NCBI GenBank assembly: GCA_023444705.1
Contig: JAEXMB010000105.1
Span: 1-7,733, forward strand
Direction of reading: 5' to 3'
DNA: 7,733 nucleotides
DNA from: Pseudomonadota bacterium
GTDB taxonomy: Bacteria; Pseudomonadota; Alphaproteobacteria; Micavibrionales; UBA2020
Numbering within the stretch: position 1 is the stretch's first letter; every line of letters begins with the position of its first letter. The position numbers and the translations under genes were made by a program. The notes below the pieces were generated by a model, which did not search any database, was not told where the DNA came from, and was given only the letters and a program-made list of their open reading frames with translations. Shown piece after piece: positions 6,434-7,733 of the stretch.

Positions 6434-6463
6434 CTGTTTTATTGATTATGTTAAATAATACAG
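6434..6463. repeat. AT-rich imperfect inverted repeat before tRNA promoter
   Basis: CTGTTTTATT (6434-6443) and AATAATACAG (6454-6463) form 10-bp arms with one mismatch, separated by 10 bp. The stretch 6434-6475 is strikingly AT-rich against its surroundings and ends at the -35 of the tRNA promoter, so it could serve as an UP element or a binding site for a bending protein. The role is inferred. Confidence 0.35.
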
Positions 6464-6471
6464 GGCAGAAT

Positions 6472-6500
6472 TTGACTCCGGCCCGCCAATATCGGATAAG
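6472..6500 (+). promoter_or_regulatory. Promoter of tRNA-Arg
   Basis: TTGACT (6472-6477) and GATAAG (6495-6500) are 17 bp apart, five of six and four of six matches to sigma70 consensus. The predicted start near 6507 lies about 28 nt before the mature tRNA. The bases after the -10 (CGTG) are GC-rich, as in stringently controlled stable RNA promoters, though that control is only inferred. Confidence 0.65.
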
Positions 6501-6534
6501 CGTGACCTAAAGCGGCTTTTCAGGCGCTTGCAAT

Positions 6535-6611
6535 GCACCCGTAGCTCAACTGGATAGAGTGTTGGCCTCCGAAGCTAAAGGTTGTGGGTTCGAATCCCGC
6601 CGGGTGCGCCA
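6535..6611 (+). tRNA. tRNA-Arg (anticodon CCG)
   Basis: A full cloverleaf of 77 nt folds by eye: acceptor GCACCCG/CGGGTGC, D stem GCTC/GAGT, anticodon stem TTGGC/GCTAA with loop CTCCGAA, a 5-nt variable loop AGGTT, and T stem GTGGG/CCCGC around TTCGAAT, then discriminator G and an encoded CCA at 6609-6611. The anticodon at positions 34-36 is CCG, reading the Arg codon CGG. All stems are intact apart from normal G-T pairs, so it looks functional. A protease gene starts 58 nt downstream on the same strand. I checked for integrase genes and other signs of an attachment site next to it and saw none in the window. Confidence 0.97.
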
Positions 6612-6669
6612 CAAGCCCTGAGGCTGCCGCATCACGTAACGATTCGCTTTTTTGCAGGGTGTCTCAGCC

Positions 6670-7733
6670 ATGAGCCGTGTTTTCCGCATCACCGCTATGC
6701 TTGCCCTTCTCGCCCTTGCGGGCTGTTTAGGCCCGGTCACCAAGGGGCCGCACGTCGACCGCGATGCGCTGGCGCGCGAAGAAGCATTGCAGAAAAAAAT
6801 GGTGTTCGAGCGCGCGATGAAGGACGAGGCGCGCGTCTACAGCCTCGCCTTTCCGCTGCTGGGCGCCAACGCAGAGTTCTGCGGCAGCTATATCCGCCCC
6901 GTCGTCGGTCTTTCGGCCTGGAACATCCATAGTGTCGACAGCGGCTACCGCCCCGCCGCCAAAGAGCTTTACGGTCTGGACGAACGCCTGATCGTCAAAA
7001 CCATCGCGCGCAAGTCGCCCGCGCAAAAGGCCGGCATCCTGTCGGGCGATATCCTTGAAAGCATCAATGGCGAGCCACTTTCGGGCAGCAACGCCGTCAA
7101 GGCGTTTGACGCCGCCGTGCGCGGCAGCAAAGACCGGCCGGTCAAGATCGGCATCCGCCGTCAGGGACGCGCGCAAACCTACACCGTCGCGCCGCTGATG
7201 GCCTGCAACTTTCCCGTGCGCGTGGATCATGAAAGCAGCGCCATCAACGCCTATGCCGACGGCAGACAGATCACCATCACGCGCGGCATGATCCGCTTTG
7301 CCGAAAACGATGATGAGCTTGCGCTTGTCATCGGCCATGAACTGGCTCACAACGCCCTGACCCATGTCGACAAGCTGCGCAACAACGCGATGGCCGGATC
7401 GCTTGGCGGGTTGCTGATCGACAGCCTGTTCGCCGCAGGCGGCGTGTCAACCGGCGGCGGCTTCGCGCAGGTCGGGGCCGACCTTGGCGCCAGCCGCAAC
7501 GACATCGCGTTCGAGCAAGAAGCCGACTATGTCGGCATGTACTTCATGGAGCGCGCAGGCTACAGCGCGCGCGACGTCGCGCAGTTCTGGCGCCGCATGG
7601 CGGCGGAAACCGCACAGGACGTTACGGCGCGCAACAGCCACCCCACCAGCCCCGAGCGCTTCCTTGCCATCGAGGCCACGTATAAAGAAATCATCCAGAA
7701 AAAAGCCACGGGCAAAAAGATCGCGCCCACGCT
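6670..7733 (+). CDS. M48-family zinc metalloprotease lipoprotein with PDZ-like domain (partial)
   Basis: Probable envelope protease. At least 354 residues are present and the frame is still open at the window end. The N-terminus is a lipoprotein signal with lipobox LAGC (Cys19); Leu at +2 would suggest the outer membrane by the E. coli rule. A charged helical stretch (about 30-56) leads to a PDZ-like domain (about 104-176), seen in SPAQKAGILSGDILESINGEPL. The M48 catalytic part follows: HELAH at 223-227 (zinc ligands H223 and H227, catalytic E224), ExxxD at 282-286 with E282 as third ligand, and H324 in NSHPTSPERF. A Gly-rich segment (243-274) lies between the motifs. AGGG at 6656-6659, 10 nt upstream, supports the ATG at 6670 weakly. 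E. coli LoiP and BepA are distant envelope relatives, without the PDZ part. It may be cotranscribed with the tRNA. Confidence 0.9.
   Translation, partial: MSRVFRITAMLALLALAGCLGPVTKGPHVDRDALAREEALQKKMVFERAMKDEARVYSLAFPLLGANAEFCGSYIRPVVGLSAWNIHSVDSGYRPAAKELYGLDERLIVKTIARKSPAQKAGILSGDILESINGEPLSGSNAVKAFDAAVRGSKDRPVKIGIRRQGRAQTYTVAPLMACNFPVRVDHESSAINAYADGRQITITRGMIRFAENDDELALVIGHELAHNALTHVDKLRNNAMAGSLGGLLIDSLFAAGGVSTGGGFAQVGADLGASRNDIAFEQEADYVGMYFMERAGYSARDVAQFWRRMAAETAQDVTARNSHPTSPERFLAIEATYKEIIQKKATGKKIAPT

Noticed and set aside
6441..6456. FNR-like site TTGAT-N4-TTAAA
   Set aside because: The second half-site is poor and the neighbouring genes give no reason for oxygen control.
6486..6503. 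TTATCC on the minus strand as a DnaA box, and the AT-rich stretch beside it as a replication origin
   Set aside because: Only six of nine bases match the DnaA box, it overlaps the tRNA -10, and no other box was seen, although rpmH lies near oriC in some bacteria.
6614..6653. Possible terminator after the tRNA: AGCC/GGCT stem and a run of six T at 6648-6653
   Set aside because: The stem is only 4 bp and lies more than 20 nt before the T run, too far for an intrinsic terminator.
6546..6932. Short frames running across the tRNA on both strands (RRDSNPQPLASEANTLSS and MWVRIPPGA types)
   Set aside because: These are well-known false translations of tRNA genes.
6727..7365. A 212-codon minus-strand frame antisense to the M48 protease
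   Set aside because: The plus-strand protease has lipobox, HELAH and ExxxD motifs in the right order; the antisense frame shows no family features.

Overview
The window looks like a stretch of a GC-rich alphaproteobacterial chromosome. The evidence is the gene order rpmH-rnpA-yidD-yidC-engB, the 44-residue L34 with a GTG start, and an A1-type aa3 cytochrome oxidase with the coxB-ctaD order and His-rich CtaD N-terminus common in that class. I cannot place it in a genus or family from sequence alone. There are no insertion sequences, phage genes, CRISPR arrays or obvious transferred DNA. Gene content is ordinary housekeeping; the interesting points are in layout and small regulatory structures.

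Left and centre, 1-6298, minus strand: read right to left, one closely packed row of genes runs rpmH (ribosomal protein L34), rnpA (RNase P protein), yidD (membrane insertion factor), yidC (membrane insertase), engB (ribosome assembly GTPase), coxB (oxidase subunit II), ctaD (oxidase subunit I), and probably the first codons of ctaB/cyoE at the window edge. rnpA-yidD and yidC-engB overlap by 4 nt, yidD-yidC are 10 nt apart and coxB-ctaD 5 nt apart. engB-coxB are separated by 163 nt, so coxB-ctaD may be a second transcription unit. A good sigma70-type promoter (TTGACT-17-TATACA) sits in front of rpmH. YidC is the bacterial relative of mitochondrial Oxa1, which inserts Cox2, so its closeness to coxB fits functionally.

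Divergent intergenic region, 6299-6534: it holds the rpmH promoter on the minus strand, a perfect 24-bp palindrome, an AT-rich imperfect inverted repeat, and a good plus-strand promoter (TTGACT-17-GATAAG) for the tRNA. No protein gene is seen there.

Right side, 6535-7733, plus strand: a complete tRNA-Arg(CCG) with encoded CCA, then a lipoprotein M48-family zinc metalloprotease with a PDZ-like domain ahead of the catalytic domain, cut off by the window end.

Best leads for a second look: an 8-bp hairpin that buries the yidD start codon inside the end of rnpA (a plausible coupling switch), the 24-bp palindrome, and the joining of oxidase genes to the yidC cluster. I did not find convincing evidence of an undescribed multi-gene system.
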